Of a DNA stretch of 64,000 nt, positions 27,850-38,862 are shown one piece after another; position 1 is the first letter of the stretch, and the number at the start of each line of letters is the position of its first letter. The translations under genes were made by a program, and so were the position numbers. The stretch covers positions 119,122 to 183,121 of the forward strand of contig NZ_JROM01000022.1 of NCBI RefSeq assembly GCF_000786655.1. Direction: 5' to 3'. The stretch is from Kocuria marina. GTDB lineage: Bacteria; Actinomycetota; Actinomycetes; Actinomycetales; Micrococcaceae. The notes below the pieces were generated by a model. The model was not told where the DNA came from, did no database searches, and saw only the letters and a program-made list of their open reading frames with translations.

Positions 27850-28679
27850 CGACGCTCACCGCCCTGTCCGGGGTAGGTGGTGCCGGGGACCTGGGCGTTG
27901 CCCTGTCCGGGCTGGGTGGTGCCGGGGACCTGGGTGTCGCCCTGTCCGGGGTACGTGGTGCCGGGAACCTGCGCGTCGCGCTGATCCGGGTAGACCGTGC
28001 CGGGAACCCGGTCGGTGTAGGTGCGGGTGCCCTCGCCACGGGTGTCGTTGCGGTACGCGTACGTGTCACCCGTGCTGGGGGTGCCGTACGCGGGTGCCTG
28101 GGTGCGGGCGACGGTGTCGTGGTGGTCGTTGCCGATCTCGTCGCTGTCCTTGGCGCTGCGCGTGGCGCGCCCGGCGAGCAGACCGATGCCGGCCGCGATG
28201 GCCAGGAAGGTCCCGGGACGGCGGGCGGCGAAGCGGCGTACGTCACCGAGTAGCTGCTGCGGGTCCTTGTTCTCCAGCGAGGACGCGAGGGAGTTCACGG
28301 TGCCCGAGGCGTTGCCGAGCAGGCCACTGACGTACTCGGTCTCCGGCTTCTTGCCCTGGGAGATGGCGTCCACCTCGTCACTCACGGAGCGGACGGTCGA
28401 TGCGAGGCGCTCCTGCTGCGGGCCCACGTAGCCCTGCAGGTCCTCCTTGAGGCGGCCCCACAGGTCGTGCGCCTGGCCCATGGCCTCGTCCTTGGCGGCG
28501 ACGGCCTGCTCCTTGGCGGTCTCTTTCACGCGGCGGCCGGATCCAGCCGCCTCGTTCTTGAGCTGCTGCGCCTCGACCTTGCCGGATTCCGCGGCGACGT
28601 CCTTCTTGGACGGGACCTCGGTGGAACCCTGGGAGTGGGTTTGTTGACCAGCTCGACGCTGATCGTTGTTGTTGCTCAT
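27846..28679 (-). CDS. LEA-like envelope protein with 13-residue C-terminal repeats
   Basis: 277 residues. The first 160 residues are Lys/Glu/Gln/Ala-rich helices (KVEAQQLKNEAAGSGRRVK) similar to YtxH/late-embryogenesis-abundant proteins, then one hydrophobic segment (GTFLAIAAGIGLLAGRA, about residues 166-182). The C-terminus has four copies of a VPGTTYPGQGDTQ-like 13-mer. It is the first gene of the operon with holin-X and DUF3618. AAAGGT lies upstream of the ATG at 28679, and the AT-rich 28680-28800 stretch likely holds its promoter. Probable role is membrane or desiccation protection; inferred from composition only. Confidence 0.65.
   Translation of the reverse strand: MSNNNDQRRAGQQTHSQGSTEVPSKKDVAAESGKVEAQQLKNEAAGSGRRVKETAKEQAVAAKDEAMGQAHDLWGRLKEDLQGYVGPQQERLASTVRSVSDEVDAISQGKKPETEYVSGLLGNASGTVNSLASSLENKDPQQLLGDVRRFAARRPGTFLAIAAGIGLLAGRATRSAKDSDEIGNDHHDTVARTQAPAYGTPSTGDTYAYRNDTRGEGTRTYTDRVPGTVYPDQRDAQVPGTTYPGQGDTQVPGTTQPGQGNAQVPGTTYPGQGGERR
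27849..28007 (-). repeat. Four 39-bp tandem repeats inside the LEA-like gene
   Basis: Each 39-bp unit encodes a 13-residue VPGT(T/V)(Y/Q)P(G/D)Q motif. The copies differ at a few codons, and the last unit runs to the stop. Such in-frame repeats commonly vary in number between strains. Confidence 0.8.
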
Positions 28680-28850
28680 AGTGGCACCTTTCCTACAACA
28701 TGTGGTCGACTCAATAAGGTTACAGATTATCGGGGGACTGGTAAGAGCATTCGATGATTCATTTCCACCCGATTAGACCGAAGATGCGGAACGGAAAATG
28801 GAGTGACAAATTATTCCGCGTTGAGCGGAATATCGGGCTTCCGTCACGTG

Positions 28851-28871
28851 GTTGAGCGTAGTAGACTCAAG
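28851..28871. promoter_or_regulatory. HAIR-type HspR operator upstream of clpB
   Basis: GTTGAGC-N7-ACTCAAG matches 12 of 14 HAIR positions and lies 44 bp before the clpB start, overlapping a -10-like TAGACT at 28862-28867. A further isolated half-site GTTGAGC is at 28820-28826. This places clpB in the HspR regulon together with dnaK. Confidence 0.82.
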
Positions 28872-28914
28872 TTAGCTGAAGTCAACGTCATCATTACCGT
28901 CGGAAGGAGCCGCC

Positions 28915-31605
<2,691 letters not shown>

Positions 31606-31640
31606 CACCCCGGCCACCGCGGATGCGTCCGCGGTGACCG

Positions 31641-31677
31641 CGACCGCCCGAGGAGCCTAGTGCTGCTCGGGCGGTCG
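31641..31677. terminator. Convergent terminator between clpB and BCCT copy 3
   Basis: Perfect 12-bp stem (CGACCGCCCGAG at 31641-31652 with 31666-31677). The BCCT stop codon (31657-31659, reverse strand) lies within the loop, so the hairpin serves both converging genes. Confidence 0.75.
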
Positions 31678-33543
31678 TCCGTTCCGGGGCGACCGCTCAT
31701 CCACGGTGGGCCTCTCGCCCGCGGCCGGCCGCTCGTCCACGTAGGTGTCCTGACGGTAGTCGTACTCCACGGGCTGACCGTTCTCGTCGGTGCGCTGGTA
31801 CCACGAGCTCATGCGCTCGCCCGTGGAGTCCACGTCGTGACCGGCGGCGGCCGGGCCCTCCTGGTGGCGGACCTCGAGCGCGAAGTCGTCCCCGTGCTCG
31901 TCCATCCCCTGGCGCACGGCGTTGTCCAGCGCGGTGCGCGCGTAGTGGTGGCGCAGACTCATGGGATCGGTGGAGAGGTCCCGCAGGAACGCCGGGATGA
32001 GGGCCAGCAGGATCACCGCGAAGGGCAGCGCCGCCACGGTCACGAGGTCCTGCAGACCCTGCAGGGCGTTCGCCCCGCCCACGGCGAGCATCACGGAGGA
32101 CACCCCGGCCAGGGCCACACCCCAGAAGATGATGATCTTCCGGTCCGGTTCGGGCTTGCCCTGCTGGGACATGGACGCCATCACGAGCGTCGCGGAATCC
32201 GCGGACGTGATGAAGAAGACGGCGAGCAGCACGATGATCGCGATGGGCGTGATCTGCGCGAACGGCAGGGCGTCCAGGACTCGGAAGAGCATGTCCTCGG
32301 GGGACGCGGCACCCGCGATGTCCACGCCGTCGCGCTGCAACCAGATGGCGGTGCCGCCGAAGACCGAGAACGCGAGCACGCAGATCACGGTGGGCGCCAG
32401 CAGCACCACGCTCACGTACTGGCGCAGGGTGCGCCCGCGGGAGATGCGGGCCACGAACACCCCCACGAACGGCGCCCACGAGACCCACCACGCCCAGTAG
32501 AACAGGGTCCACGAGCGCATGAACTCCTCGGCCTCCGTGCCCCAGGACGCGGAGAGGGACAGCATCTGGAACATCTCACCGAAGTACGTGCCCACGACCG
32601 AGGGTATGAAGTTCAGCAGGAACACGGTGGGGCCCGCCACGAACAGGAAGAACGCGACCACGGCAGCGAGCACCATGTTGAAGTTCGAGAGCCTGCGGAT
32701 CCCCTTGGCCACGCCGGAGACCGCGGAGATCAGGAACACGCACGTGAGTACGGCGATGATCGCGATCAGCACCGCGTTGCCTACCTCACCGAGACCGGTG
32801 ATGATCTGCAGACCGCGGCCGATCTGCAGCGTGCCCAGCCCCAGGGACGCGGAGGTCGCGAAGAGGATGCCCACGATCGCGAACATGTCGATGAGCCGCC
32901 CGCCCACGCTCAGGTGCGCGCGCTGGCCGAAGATCGCGGACATCAGCAGGGGCCGCCCGCGGCGGTAGCCCGCGTAGCCCACGGCCGCCCCCACGAGCGC
33001 GTAGATGGCCCACGCCTGCAGTCCCCAGTGGAAGATGGTCTGCGCGAGTGCGGAGTGCATCGCGTGGTAGCTCTCCGCCGCGGCGCGTCCCGGGGGAGGC
33101 GTCATGTAGTACGTGACGGGTTCGTAGACGCCGAAGAAGATGAGCCCCACGCCCATCCCCGCCGCGAAGAGCATGGCGATCCACGACCCCATGGAGTACG
33201 CCGGTTCCTCGCCGTCCTTGCCCAGGGGGATCCGGCCGTAGCGGGAGAAGCCCACGAAGAGCAGGAACAACAGCATCACGGCGGCCAACAGGGTGAAGAC
33301 CCATCCGCCGTAGGTCACCACCGCGTCCAGTGCGCCCTTGGACACCGCGGTGAGCGATTCGGTGGAGACCGCACCCCACACCACGAACCCCACAATCAGT
33401 GCTCCGGCCACCCCGAACGTGATCTTGTCCGTGCGGTAGCGCACCCGCTGTTCCTCCACCGAGACCCCGGGGACCAGGCCCGGGTGGGTGTCATGGGGAT
33501 ACGGACTCTCGGAGGGCGGGACCTTCCGCGGGGATGAACTCAT
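31657..33543 (-). CDS. BCCT-family osmolyte transporter (copy 3)
   Basis: 628 residues, twelve membrane segments. YPHDTHPGLVPGVSVEEQ near the N-terminus, FAAGMGVGLIFFGVYEP, and FYWAWWVSWAPFVGVFVA mark the BCCT substrate path. The C-terminal soluble tail again has EHGDDFALEVRH and SWYQRTDENGQP. It imports a betaine-like solute with sodium; substrate is not proven. The ATG at 33543 follows AGGTTCGCC. With copies 1 and 2 this makes three related carriers within 33 kb, all on the reverse strand, consistent with an organism exposed to osmotic stress. Confidence 0.88.
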   Translation of the reverse strand: MSSSPRKVPPSESPYPHDTHPGLVPGVSVEEQRVRYRTDKITFGVAGALIVGFVVWGAVSTESLTAVSKGALDAVVTYGGWVFTLLAAVMLLFLLFVGFSRYGRIPLGKDGEEPAYSMGSWIAMLFAAGMGVGLIFFGVYEPVTYYMTPPPGRAAAESYHAMHSALAQTIFHWGLQAWAIYALVGAAVGYAGYRRGRPLLMSAIFGQRAHLSVGGRLIDMFAIVGILFATSASLGLGTLQIGRGLQIITGLGEVGNAVLIAIIAVLTCVFLISAVSGVAKGIRRLSNFNMVLAAVVAFFLFVAGPTVFLLNFIPSVVGTYFGEMFQMLSLSASWGTEAEEFMRSWTLFYWAWWVSWAPFVGVFVARISRGRTLRQYVSVVLLAPTVICVLAFSVFGGTAIWLQRDGVDIAGAASPEDMLFRVLDALPFAQITPIAIIVLLAVFFITSADSATLVMASMSQQGKPEPDRKIIIFWGVALAGVSSVMLAVGGANALQGLQDLVTVAALPFAVILLALIPAFLRDLSTDPMSLRHHYARTALDNAVRQGMDEHGDDFALEVRHQEGPAAAGHDVDSTGERMSSWYQRTDENGQPVEYDYRQDTYVDERPAAGERPTVDERSPRNGRPPEQH

Positions 33544-33810
33544 GGCGAACCTGCTCTGGTGCGGGGAATGTGCGGACTGCGCCGCCGGGGCGGTTTCACT
33601 GTACCGGCCGGATTCGGGCCGGGAGACTCCTGGAACGACGCCGTGAGGGCCCCGGATCGGCCCGGGGTGGACGCACGCGGTGCGGGTGCGCGAGAAGCGT
33701 GCAAAACATGTACCCTGGACACACGAAAAACTGACAAGACACTCCGGGGCCGTACTGTGTGCTCAACACGGTACCGCCGATCGGACACGAGACGCAGAGG
33801 GGGTCACGCC

Positions 33811-34011
33811 ATGGGGCGCGGCCGTCAAAAGGCGAAGGCGACACGACAGGCGCGGGAGATGAAGTACTTCAGCCCGCAGACCGACTATTCGGCGTTGCAG
33901 CGGGAGTTGCGCAGCAGCAAACCGTCCTCCCGAGCCGTGGATCACGAGGAACGTCCCGAGGACGAGGACGACTACTCGACCTACGCGGAGAAGTACTCGG
34001 ACTACGACTGA
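33811..34011 (+). CDS. DUF3073 family protein
   Basis: 66 residues: a basic N-terminus MGRGRQKAKATRQAREMKY, the middle YFSPQTDYSALQRELR, and an acidic C-terminus with EDDYSTYAEKYSDYD. This is the layout of DUF3073, a small actinobacterial protein regularly found beside purM/purF. Its function is unknown; the basic front suggests nucleic-acid or ribosome binding. The ATG at 33811 has GAGGGGG seven bases upstream. The 267 bp to its left include a -10-like TACCCT near 33711 and no other gene that I can support. Confidence 0.85.
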   Translation: MGRGRQKAKATRQAREMKYFSPQTDYSALQRELRSSKPSSRAVDHEERPEDEDDYSTYAEKYSDYD

Positions 34012-34058
34012 TCCGCTCGCCGCGCCACCGCGGCGGCGTCGTCATCGTGACCAGCAGA

Positions 34059-34098
34059 GCAAGGAACCGCCCACACGAGCGTGTGGGCGGTTCCTTGC
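34059..34098. terminator. Strong bidirectional terminator between DUF3073 and purM
   Basis: Perfect 18-bp stem (GCAAGGAACCGCCCACAC at 34059-34076 with 34081-34098) and a GAGC loop. It ends both the forward DUF3073 and the reverse purF-purM transcripts. Confidence 0.88.
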
Positions 34099-34131
34099 GT
34101 GACCGCCGCGTCGCGGGCGCCCGGTGTGCGC

Positions 34132-35292
34132 TCAGCGCGCGTAGTCACCCGTCATGAGCACGCCGCCGCCGGCCACGCCCTTGGCGCCCTGCACCCAGTC
34201 GCTGCCGTGGTGGGAGGCGTCCGGGTCCACGGGACCCACGCGGCCCATGATCCAGGACGGCAGCCCACGTTCGGTGAGGTGGGCCACGGCGGCGTCGGCC
34301 ACGGCGGGATCCACGATCGCGACCATGCCCACGCCCAGGTTGAGCGTGCGCTCAAGGTCCGCCAGGGGCACCTGACCGAGCTGCGCCACGAGCTGGAACA
34401 CGGGCGGCAGGGACCACGTGGAGCGGTCCACCGTGGCCTGCAGGTCCGTGGGCAGCACACGGGCCAGGTTGGCCGCGAGGCCGCCGCCGGTCACGTGGGA
34501 GAAACCGCGCACGCCGTGGCCCGTGGTGCCGTCCGGGCCGTTCACGGGGAAGGCCCGTGCGAGGTCCAGGACGTCCGCGGCGTAGACGCGCGTGGGTTCG
34601 AGCAGTTCCTCGCCCAGGGTCCGGCCCAGTTCGCCGACCTGGCGGTCCAGCTGCCACCCGGCCACGTTGATGACCCGGCGCACCAGGGAGTACCCGTTGG
34701 AGTGCAGTCCGGAGGACGCCATGCCGATCACGACGTCCCCGTCGCGCACGCGCTGCGGGCCGAGCAGTTCGTCCGCCTCGATCACGCCGGTGGCCGCACC
34801 GGCGACGTCGTACTCGTCCACGCCCAGCAGCCCGGGGTGCTCGGCGGTTTCTCCGCCCACGAGGGCGGTGCCCGCGGCCTCGCACGCCGCGGCGATGCCC
34901 CGCACGATGTCCGCGATGCGTTCCGGGACCACCTTGCCGGTCGCGATGTAGTCGGTCATGAACAGCGGCTTGGCGCCCACGACCACGATGTCGTCCACGA
35001 CCATGCCCACGAGGTCCCACCCGATGGTGTCGTGGACGTCCAGGGACTGGGCGATCGCGACCTTGGTGCCCACGCCGTCCGTGGACGTGGCCAGGTAGGG
35101 CTTGCGGTAGCCCGTGAGCTCGGAGACGTCGAAGAGCCCGGCGAAGCCGCCCACGCCGCCCACCACGCCGGACGTGTGGGTCGCCTTCACGGCGGACTTC
35201 ATGAGTTCGACGGCGCGGTCCCCGGCCTCGACGTCCACCCCCGCGCTCGCGTAGGTGACGGCTTCCGTGCCGTGGGCTCGGGACTGGCTCAT
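34132..35292 (-). CDS. purM: Phosphoribosylformylglycinamidine cyclo-ligase (AIR synthetase)
   Basis: Fifth step of purine synthesis: ATP-dependent ring closure of FGAM to AIR. 386 residues, somewhat longer than the usual 340-350. VTYASAGVDVEAGDRAVELMK at the N-terminus, the Gly-rich GGVGGFAGLFD, STDGVGTKVAIA, and VGGETAEHPG and HVTGGGLAANLARVLP are the family's motifs. The ATG overlaps the purF stop (ATGA), so purF-purM are translationally coupled. Terminated by the 18-bp hairpin just downstream. Confidence 0.97.
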   Translation of the reverse strand: MSQSRAHGTEAVTYASAGVDVEAGDRAVELMKSAVKATHTSGVVGGVGGFAGLFDVSELTGYRKPYLATSTDGVGTKVAIAQSLDVHDTIGWDLVGMVVDDIVVVGAKPLFMTDYIATGKVVPERIADIVRGIAAACEAAGTALVGGETAEHPGLLGVDEYDVAGAATGVIEADELLGPQRVRDGDVVIGMASSGLHSNGYSLVRRVINVAGWQLDRQVGELGRTLGEELLEPTRVYAADVLDLARAFPVNGPDGTTGHGVRGFSHVTGGGLAANLARVLPTDLQATVDRSTWSLPPVFQLVAQLGQVPLADLERTLNLGVGMVAIVDPAVADAAVAHLTERGLPSWIMGRVGPVDPDASHHGSDWVQGAKGVAGGGVLMTGDYAR

Positions 35293-36830
35293 GCGGTGGT
35301 CTCCTCGTGGGCGGTGTCGGTGCGCGGTGCTGGGTCCACGAGGTCCTCGGAGGGTTCCGCGTGGGCCCCGGGGGATTCCAGCACGGACTTGCCGAGCCGG
35401 TCCGCCTTGGGCAGGGCCGTGGGGTACTCACCCGAGAAGCACGCGGTGCACAGGGTGGGACGGGGGCGGGCGGTGGCCTCGATCATCCCCTCCTCGGAGA
35501 TGTACCCCAGGGAATCGGCGCCCAGGGAGGCGCGGACGTCCTCCACGGCGAGCCCGTTGGCGATCAGCTCCGCGGGGGACGCGAAGTCGATGCCGTAGAA
35601 GCACGGCCACTTGATGGGCGGGGAGGAGATCCGCACGTGGATCTCCGCCGCCCCCGCTTCACGCAGCATGCGCACGAGGGCCCGCTGGGTGTTGCCGCGC
35701 ACGATCGAGTCGTCCACGACCACCAGGCGCTTGCCCGCCACGATCGAACGCAGGGGGTTGAGCTTGAGCCGGATCCCGAGCTGACGGATGGTGTCCGAGG
35801 GCTCGATGAACGTGCGGCCCACATAGGAGTTCTTCACGAGTCCGTGTCCGAACGGGATGCCCGAGGCCTCCGCGTATCCGATCGCGGCGGGGGTCCCGGA
35901 CTCGGGGGTGGGCATCACGAGGTCCGCGTTCACGGCGTGCTCGCGCGCGAGTTGTCGGCCCATCTCCACGCGGGACTCGTACACGGAGCGCCCGGCGATC
36001 GTGGTGTCGGGGCGGGCCAGGTACACGTACTCGAACACGCACCCCGCGGGCTTCGCCTCCGCGAAGCGGCGGGAACGCAGGCCGTTCTCGTCGATTGCGA
36101 TGAACTCACCGGGTTCCACCTCGCGCACGAGGGAGGCGCCCACGATGTCCAGCGCAGCGGTCTCGGAGGCCACGACCCAGCCGCGTTCCAGTCGGCCCAG
36201 CACGAGGGGACGCACGCCCAGGGGATCGCGCGCGGCGTAGAGTGTGGCCTCGTCCATGAACGTGAGACAGAAGGACCCCACGAGCCGGGGCAGCAGCATC
36301 ATGGCCGCCTCTTCGAGCGAGTTCAGGGGGTGCTCCGCGAGCAGCGCGGTGATCAACGCGGTGTCCGTGGTGTTGCCCCGGGCGATCTCACCCCGGGACG
36401 GGAACCCGGACTTGTCGAGCAGCAGGTCGTAGAGCTCGGCGGAGTTGGTCAGGTTGCCGTTGTGCGCGAGCGCGAGCGTGCCGTGCGGGGTGGCACCCAG
36501 GGTGGGCTGGGCATTGGCCCAGTGGGACGCACCCGTGGTGGAGTAGCGCGCATGTCCCACGGCCAGGTACCCCTTGAGGGTGTTGAGCGTGGTCTCGTCG
36601 AAGACCTGGGACACGAGCCCCATGTCCTTGTAGACCGAGATCCGTTCCCCGTCGGACGTCGCGATGCCCGCGGACTCCTGCCCGCGGTGCTGCAGCGCGT
36701 ACAGGCCGTAGTACGTCAGTTTGGCGACGTCCTCCCCCGGGGCCCACACGCCGAACACGCCGCACGCGTCCTGGGGGCCTTTTTCTCCGGGCAGAAGGTC
36801 GTGAGAGAGTTTTCCGTCAGCTCGAACCAC
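35289..36830 (-). CDS. purF: Amidophosphoribosyltransferase
   Basis: First committed step of purine synthesis: PRPP plus glutamine to phosphoribosylamine. 513 residues. Catalytic Cys23 in DACGVFGVW becomes N-terminal after propeptide removal, as in the Bacillus-type enzyme. PRPP site VVVDDSIVRGNT is present, and cysteines in AGCVFEYVYLARP, CFYGIDFAS and CTACFSGEYP mark the 4Fe-4S type. The tail after residue 470 is acidic and disordered. The start at 36830 is a GTG. Its stop overlaps the purM start. Confidence 0.97.
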   Translation of the reverse strand: MVRADGKLSHDLLPGEKGPQDACGVFGVWAPGEDVAKLTYYGLYALQHRGQESAGIATSDGERISVYKDMGLVSQVFDETTLNTLKGYLAVGHARYSTTGASHWANAQPTLGATPHGTLALAHNGNLTNSAELYDLLLDKSGFPSRGEIARGNTTDTALITALLAEHPLNSLEEAAMMLLPRLVGSFCLTFMDEATLYAARDPLGVRPLVLGRLERGWVVASETAALDIVGASLVREVEPGEFIAIDENGLRSRRFAEAKPAGCVFEYVYLARPDTTIAGRSVYESRVEMGRQLAREHAVNADLVMPTPESGTPAAIGYAEASGIPFGHGLVKNSYVGRTFIEPSDTIRQLGIRLKLNPLRSIVAGKRLVVVDDSIVRGNTQRALVRMLREAGAAEIHVRISSPPIKWPCFYGIDFASPAELIANGLAVEDVRASLGADSLGYISEEGMIEATARPRPTLCTACFSGEYPTALPKADRLGKSVLESPGAHAEPSEDLVDPAPRTDTAHEETTA

Positions 36831-36842
36831 GCAGACAGTGTC

Positions 36843-37184
36843 TCACGTGCCGGGGCGCTCGTCCGTCCCGTGAAGATCCCGGACCTCCGCGCTCACGTGC
36901 CGGGAGCGTTTGAGGGAGATCCGGTCCAGCACGAGTGCCACTACGGCGCCCACGGTCGCGCCCACGATCAGGAACGTCATGAGGAAGAACCCGATGATGG
37001 CCCCGCGGGTGTAGGCGAGCGATCCGGGACCCAGTGCTCCCACGAGCAGCCCCGCGATGGCCCCGACGGCCGCACCCGTGATCAGGAACGCGATCATGTT
37101 CGGGGCGCGGCGCACCGTCATCCGCTCGGTGGCGGAACCGGGCTGCGGGGCGGGCGCGGGAGTCTCTGGATCGGCGGAACTCAT
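36843..37184 (-). CDS. Small two-helix membrane protein
   Basis: 113 residues with a Pro/Ala-rich N-terminus, two membrane helices (about residues 30-53 and 61-86), and a short basic C-terminus (DRISLKRSRHVSAEVRD). No family recognised. It lies 12 bp upstream of purF on the same strand and may be co-transcribed with it. The ATG at 37184 has TGGAGACC just before it and TAACCT eight bases upstream. Confidence 0.6.
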   Translation of the reverse strand: MSSADPETPAPAPQPGSATERMTVRRAPNMIAFLITGAAVGAIAGLLVGALGPGSLAYTRGAIIGFFLMTFLIVGATVGAVVALVLDRISLKRSRHVSAEVRDLHGTDERPGT

Positions 37185-37397
37185 GGTCTCCAGGTTATCG
37201 CGCGTCCGGGCGTGCGCGGGCCACAGCGGGCCCGGAGAGGACTTGCGATCCACTGGGAGTTCCCGATGCACCGCGTGTACGGCATCGGGACGAATGCGGG
37301 ACGACGCCGCGGGCGCACGCCCCGGGGGCGTCCCCGCGCCGCGCCGCGGGTCGGCGCACCGTCGCCGGTGGTGCGTCGGTGGTGCGTCGGTGATGCG

Positions 37398-37763
37398 TCA
37401 GCCGAACAGCGGGAGCCACGCGCTGAGGTCGGTGCGCGTTCCCGACGCCGCCACGCTGCCCTCGCGCACGCTGTCCGCCCACCGTGCGCGGCCGGTCGCG
37501 AGCGCGAGCCACGTGGCGGCGTCGGTCTCCACCACGTTGGGCGGGGTGCCGCGCGTGTGCCGAGGTCCGGGCACGCACTGGGTCACCCCGAAGGGCGGGA
37601 CGCGCACCTCCACGGAATTGCCCTCCGCGCGACTCGCGAGCTCCTCGAGGCAATAGCGCACCGCGGTGGCCGTGGTGCGACGGTCCGCAGCATCGGGGGC
37701 GTCACGCCAGCGCGCGAGCGCGAGGCTGCCGTCCGCCGGGTCCACCTTGCGTCGGATCGTCAT
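37398..37763 (-). CDS. Sterol-carrier-like family protein (SCP domain, small actinobacterial type)
   Basis: 121 residues: TIRRKVDPADGSLALARWRDAP, YCLEELASRAEGNSVEVRVPPFG and VVETDAATWLALATGRARWADSV resemble the bacterial sterol-carrier family found beside purine genes in actinobacteria. The role is unknown; it might bind a lipid or small ligand. The ATG at 37763 is preceded by GAGGTGG. It is 26 bp beyond the stop of the asparaginase gene on the same strand and so is probably in its operon. Confidence 0.65.
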   Translation of the reverse strand: MTIRRKVDPADGSLALARWRDAPDAADRRTTATAVRYCLEELASRAEGNSVEVRVPPFGVTQCVPGPRHTRGTPPNVVETDAATWLALATGRARWADSVREGSVAASGTRTDLSAWLPLFG

Positions 37764-37789
37764 GTCCCACCTCTCGGATCGTCGGACCG

Positions 37790-38791
37790 TCAGCCCAGCA
37801 GGTCCCGCAGCGGTTCGGCGAGCTCGATGGCCCCCACGGGCCGCCCGGCCCCGGTGATCGGGTGCGTGACGCGTTCGAGGACGCGATCGGCGTCGGCCCG
37901 GGAAATGGCACCCGCGTGCGCGAGCAGCGTGAGGCCCACGAGGGAGTTGGCGCGCGAGGAGCCGTCGAGCATCTTGATGGCCACGGACCACCCGGAACGG
38001 GTGCCCAGCCCCAGCACGCCCTCCGCGCCGAGCTTGGTGATCACGTCCAGTTCCTCCATGACCACGGTGTTCGAGCGCCCCGGGCCCTGGACGTACTCGG
38101 GGTAGTCGAGCATGGACGTGGCCACGGTCGCGGCGCGGGCGTCCGCCTGGATGTTGCGCGCGGCGCGTCCCAGCGTGGAGTACATGCGCGCCAACCCCGT
38201 GAGGGTGATCGCCGTGAGCGGTGCGCCGCAGCCGTCCACCCCCAGATGCTGCGCGCGCTCGCCGGAGAACTCCTCGATGGTCTCGATCACGAGTTGCTGC
38301 AGCGGGTGCTCGGGGTCCAGATAGGAATCGATGGGCCAGCCGTTGGTCACGCACGCGAGCAGGAACGCCGCGTGTTTGCCCGAACAGTTCATGCACATGC
38401 GGTTGCGGCCGCGCTCGGTGCGGATCAACCACGCGCGGGTGTCCTCGTCCTGGGGCCAGTCCGGCGGGCACTGCAGGGCCTCGGGGCCCAGCTCGGCCGC
38501 CTTGAGGATCGAGCTGACCGCGTCCAGGTGGTCGAACGTGGCGGTGTGCGACGCCGCCGCGATCGCCACCTGCTCGCCGCGCAGCGGGGCCCCGGCCTTC
38601 ATCGCGGCGATCGCCTGGAACGGCTTGAGGGTGGAGCGCGGGAAGATCGCCTCGTCCGGGGCGCCCACGGAGAACGCCACGGAACCGTCCGGGGCCAGCA
38701 CCACGGCGGATCCGCTGTGCCGGGACTCCACGAAGCCGCTGCGTTGCACCACGGCGAGTTCCACGGCCTGGTCCGAGCTGAAGGTCTGCAT
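37790..38791 (-). CDS. Asparaginase (Rhizobium type II family)
   Basis: 333 residues. RSTLKPFQAIAAMKAGA with the candidate catalytic Ser-Lys pair, CMNCSGKHAAFLLACV, and VDGCGAPLTAITLTG are motifs of the thermolabile Rhizobium etli AnsA-like asparaginase family, which is unrelated to the Escherichia coli enzymes. It hydrolyses asparagine to aspartate; aspartate is used by PurC in the neighbouring operon, though that link is only suggestive. The ATG at 38791 diverges from purD; their starts are 71 bp apart. Confidence 0.82.
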   Translation of the reverse strand: MQTFSSDQAVELAVVQRSGFVESRHSGSAVVLAPDGSVAFSVGAPDEAIFPRSTLKPFQAIAAMKAGAPLRGEQVAIAAASHTATFDHLDAVSSILKAAELGPEALQCPPDWPQDEDTRAWLIRTERGRNRMCMNCSGKHAAFLLACVTNGWPIDSYLDPEHPLQQLVIETIEEFSGERAQHLGVDGCGAPLTAITLTGLARMYSTLGRAARNIQADARAATVATSMLDYPEYVQGPGRSNTVVMEELDVITKLGAEGVLGLGTRSGWSVAIKMLDGSSRANSLVGLTLLAHAGAISRADADRVLERVTHPITGAGRPVGAIELAEPLRDLLG

Positions 38792-38862
38792 ACCCCCCAG
38801 TATGGCAGCGCGGCCCGCGCAATCGTTGCCCGGGCGGGGGGAGCGGCCGATACGCTGAGCGC

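Noticed and set aside
35307..38105. 932-codon forward frame opposite purF and neighbours
   Set aside because: Antisense of a solid purF gene and others; composition is that of shadow frames.
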